A stretch of DNA of 64,000 bases from Tepidiforma sp. (GTDB lineage Bacteria > Chloroflexota > Dehalococcoidia > Tepidiformales > Tepidiformaceae), in the NCBI RefSeq assembly GCF_026003995.1, contig NZ_BPIG01000004.1:62001-126000 (forward strand), read 5' to 3'. The translations under genes and the position numbers were made by a program. The notes under the pieces are model-generated. The model worked only from the letters and a program-made list of their open reading frames with translations, was not told the origin of the DNA and did no database searches. Below are positions 62,557 to 64,000 of the stretch, piece after piece; the first letter of the stretch is position 1; each line of letters starts with the position of its first letter.

Positions 62557-63306
62557 TCAATGTGCTTCGAACGCTGGCGTGTCGGGCGAGCGCCAGCGTA
62601 AGGACCAGTTCTGACAGGAGTAGGGAATCCATGACGGGGAATAGCCAACCCCGCCCGACCGGTTGATGGTCGAGCCGACACGATATCCGGGGCACGACGT
62701 AGCCGAAGGTCCATGCAGCCCCACTGATTTGCCGCCCATTACCGAACATTCTGAACCGTTCGCCCAGCACGTGTCGTCCGTCTTATCCACGACGGCCACG
62801 TACGCTGAGGGCCGCATGGCCATATGAAGGTGGAGCGCGCTCGTCCCACAATACCCCGGATTGGCAACGACGGAAGCAAGCCACTGCCCTGCGGAGCTGA
62901 CGGCTGATGTGTACCCGGAGCTCACAGAGGCCGTGGAAACGTGAAGGATGTCAATGTCGTGGTCGTAATCGGTGACCCAGGTCCCTGCGACCAGGCGCTG
63001 CATGCGGGCCCGCACGCGGCAGTCCTCGGCAAGGAAGTACCAGTACCGGACGGGATACGCCTGCGTGACGGGTGCCATCGCCCGGACGTAGACCGGTGTT
63101 GAAAGCGAGAGCGACCCAGAGTAGTCATAGGCTCCGAGGCCCGCGTAGTCGTCGAAATGCAGTCCATAATCAGCAACGGAAGCACCGCCGTTCTGATGGG
63201 CTGGCATTACCCAGACCTGCGTCGCAAGTGCCCCAGCGCTCCGTTCTGCCGTGAACGACGCGAGCGTGACTGTCGCACAAGCAACGATGACAGCCACTCG
63301 CTTCAT
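62557..63306 (-). CDS. Secreted hypothetical protein
   Basis: This 249-residue exported protein has a signal peptide (MKRVAVIVACATVTLASFTAERSAGA) and no recognised domain. It is rich in Ser, Tyr, Trp and Gly with six or more cysteines (for example EDC, NPGYC, DDTC, GSEC, TSC, YSC), suggesting a disulfide-bonded beta fold. The ATG at 63306 follows CGGAGG and lies behind a TTGACC/TAGCAT promoter. G+C and codon use look lower than in flanking genes, consistent with recent acquisition, but no mobile-element end is seen. Confidence 0.65.
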   Translation of the reverse strand: MKRVAVIVACATVTLASFTAERSAGALATQVWVMPAHQNGGASVADYGLHFDDYAGLGAYDYSGSLSLSTPVYVRAMAPVTQAYPVRYWYFLAEDCRVRARMQRLVAGTWVTDYDHDIDILHVSTASVSSGYTSAVSSAGQWLASVVANPGYCGTSALHLHMAMRPSAYVAVVDKTDDTCWANGSECSVMGGKSVGLHGPSATSCPGYRVGSTINRSGGVGYSPSWIPYSCQNWSLRWRSPDTPAFEAH

Positions 63307-63334
63307 GGGCGACCTCCGGTGCATAATTTTCGTC

Positions 63335-63362
63335 ATGCTAGCCACAAATTGGGGGGGGTCAA
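63335..63362 (-). promoter_or_regulatory. Promoter of the secreted-protein gene
   Basis: On the minus strand TTGACC (63362-63357), a 16-bp spacer that contains most of an 8-C run, and TAGCAT (63340-63335) precede the gene by about 30 nt. Slippage in the C run could alter the spacer length. Confidence 0.6.
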
Positions 63363-63410
63363 GGGCTCGGCAACGGTGAGCGAGGGGCGCCGGCAGCGGG
63401 CGCTGGCCCC

Positions 63411-63439
63411 TTGACAACCCTTAGCCCAAGGCGAACGAT
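63411..63439 (+). promoter_or_regulatory. Promoter of the FMN riboswitch/ribE transcript
   Basis: A consensus TTGACA (63411-63416) lies 17 bp upstream of AACGAT (63434-63439), a weak -10. It sits just ahead of the FMN riboswitch, back to back with the leftward promoter at 63335-63362. Confidence 0.5.
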
Positions 63440-63447
63440 ACAGGTGA

Positions 63448-63575
63448 TGTTCTCGGGGCGGGGTGCAATTCCCCACCGGCGGTGAGAGCCCGCGACCCCC
63501 GAGCCGCTGGCGCGGCGAGGGGCTGACCCGGTGGAATCCCGGGGCCGACGGTAACAGTCCGGATGGGAGAGAACA
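63448..63575 (+). ncRNA. FMN riboswitch (RFN element)
   Basis: The conserved RFN boxes are visible in order: TTCTCGGGGCGGGGTG, AATTCCCCACCGGCGGT, GAGAGCCCGCGAC, GACCCGGTGGAATCCCGGGGCCGACGGT, and ACAGTCCGGATGGGAGAGAAC. FMN binding would fold it and turn down riboflavin synthesis. The 154 nt between it and ribE would be the expression platform; a GGCGC/GCGCC hairpin lies just after it. Confidence 0.95.
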
Positions 63576-63728
63576 GGGCTGGCGCTGCGCTATGCGCGGC
63601 GCCGGTCGGCGGTCGCCGTCGTATGCCCGTCTGCCCCGGGGAGATCGCGACTACGGACCCGGGGGCCAGGCATCGATGGCAGCAGCGCAAGGTGACATCA
63701 GCCATCCGGCGGGCGAGGGGCACGGCTG

Positions 63729-64000
63729 ATGTTCACGGGAATCATCGAAGAGGTTGGCGAGGTGGTGGAGGCGGGCGAGGGGACGCTGCGCATCCGCGCA
63801 CCGCTCATCCTGCAGGACACGAAGCTCGGCGACTCGATTGCCATCAACGGGGTGGACCTGACGGTGGCGGAGATCGCGGGCGACACGTTCTTCGCGAACC
63901 TGATGCCGGAGACGTACCGGCGGAGCAACCTCGGCGAGCTGCGGCCGGGCGACCGGGTGAACCTGGAGCGCTCGTGCCGGCCGACCGACCGGCTGAGCGG
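63729..64000 (+). CDS. ribE: Riboflavin synthase alpha chain (partial, cut by the window end)
   Basis: The first 90 residues are seen: MFTGIIEEVGEVVEAGEGTLRIRAP, KLGDSIAINGVDLTVAEI, FFANLMPETYRRSNLGELRPGDRVNLERSCRPTDRLSG. This is the first lumazine-binding repeat of riboflavin synthase, which dismutates lumazine to riboflavin. The ATG follows GAGGGGCACGGCTG. It is controlled by the FMN riboswitch upstream; more rib genes probably follow beyond the window. Confidence 0.93.
   Translation, partial: MFTGIIEEVGEVVEAGEGTLRIRAPLILQDTKLGDSIAINGVDLTVAEIAGDTFFANLMPETYRRSNLGELRPGDRVNLERSCRPTDRLS

Overview
The window is 64 kb of very GC-rich, gene-dense bacterial chromosome. By eye it is around 70% G+C, with GTG starts common and many 4-nt ATGA/GTGA overlaps. 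The gene set points to the phylum Chloroflexota, possibly a Tepidiforma- or Dehalococcoidia-like thermophile. Pointers are a B12-dependent ribonucleotide reductase, a Chloroflexus-type LDH-like malate dehydrogenase, a CAP-domain surface protein with a Pro/Thr/Ser linker, several acyl-CoA genes, and LexA- and Rex-like operators of the Gram-positive/Actinobacterial kind. The genus is an inference. I see no prophage, insertion sequence, CRISPR array, tRNA or rRNA; this is mostly core and metabolic chromosome.

Layout. 0.1-5 kb: nrdJ behind a LexA-like box, then a yggS-proC-yggT-yggT cluster. 5-6.7 kb: an ABC-2 exporter pair. 6.8-8.1 kb: infC-rpmI-rplT. 8.2-11.4 kb: galU, an unrecognised nuclease-like protein and a nucleoside hydrolase. 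11.4-14.6 kb: an Lrp-type sensor domain, lepA and mdh. 15.9-18.9 kb: a NuoI-like/NuoG-like pair behind a Rex-like operator that overlaps a good promoter. 19.3-28 kb: a leftward liv-type ABC transporter (livM carries a frameshift), two class III CoA-transferase subunits and an epoxide-hydrolase-like protein, which reads as uptake and CoA activation of an organic acid.

28-32 kb: rhodanese, a hemerythrin-like protein, an SDR dehydrogenase, a MobB-FmdE fusion and a metallo-beta-lactamase-fold hydrolase. 32-35.7 kb: a six-PAS hybrid histidine kinase. 35.8-38.2 kb: lactate oxidation genes (lutA and a lutB-lutC fusion). 38.3-44.9 kb: CDGSH protein, aldo/keto reductase, MaoC-type hydratase, LOG protein, small paralogues, sixA and ppx/gppA. 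44.9-47.3 kb: acyl-CoA dehydrogenase and a XerC/D recombinase. 47.3-52.7 kb: a leftward acpS-nnr-fabF-recJ-clpN-like cluster. 52.9-55.5 kb: folD-ybaK-ubiA-iscU. 55.7-64 kb: CAP protein, tldD/tldE, MFS, DEDD exonuclease, two poorly conserved membrane or exported proteins, and an FMN riboswitch ahead of ribE, which runs off the end.

Functional threads: beta-oxidation-like acyl-CoA chemistry (acyl-CoA dehydrogenase, MaoC hydratase, SDR, CoA-transferases); redox control and Mo/Fe-S electron transfer (NuoG/NuoI, MobB-FmdE, LutABC, IscU, CDGSH); and nucleotide/DNA metabolism (NrdJ, RecJ, XerD). Recurrent TAGGAT -10 elements and TANNNT boxes 6-7 nt before start codons suggest that leaderless transcripts are common here.
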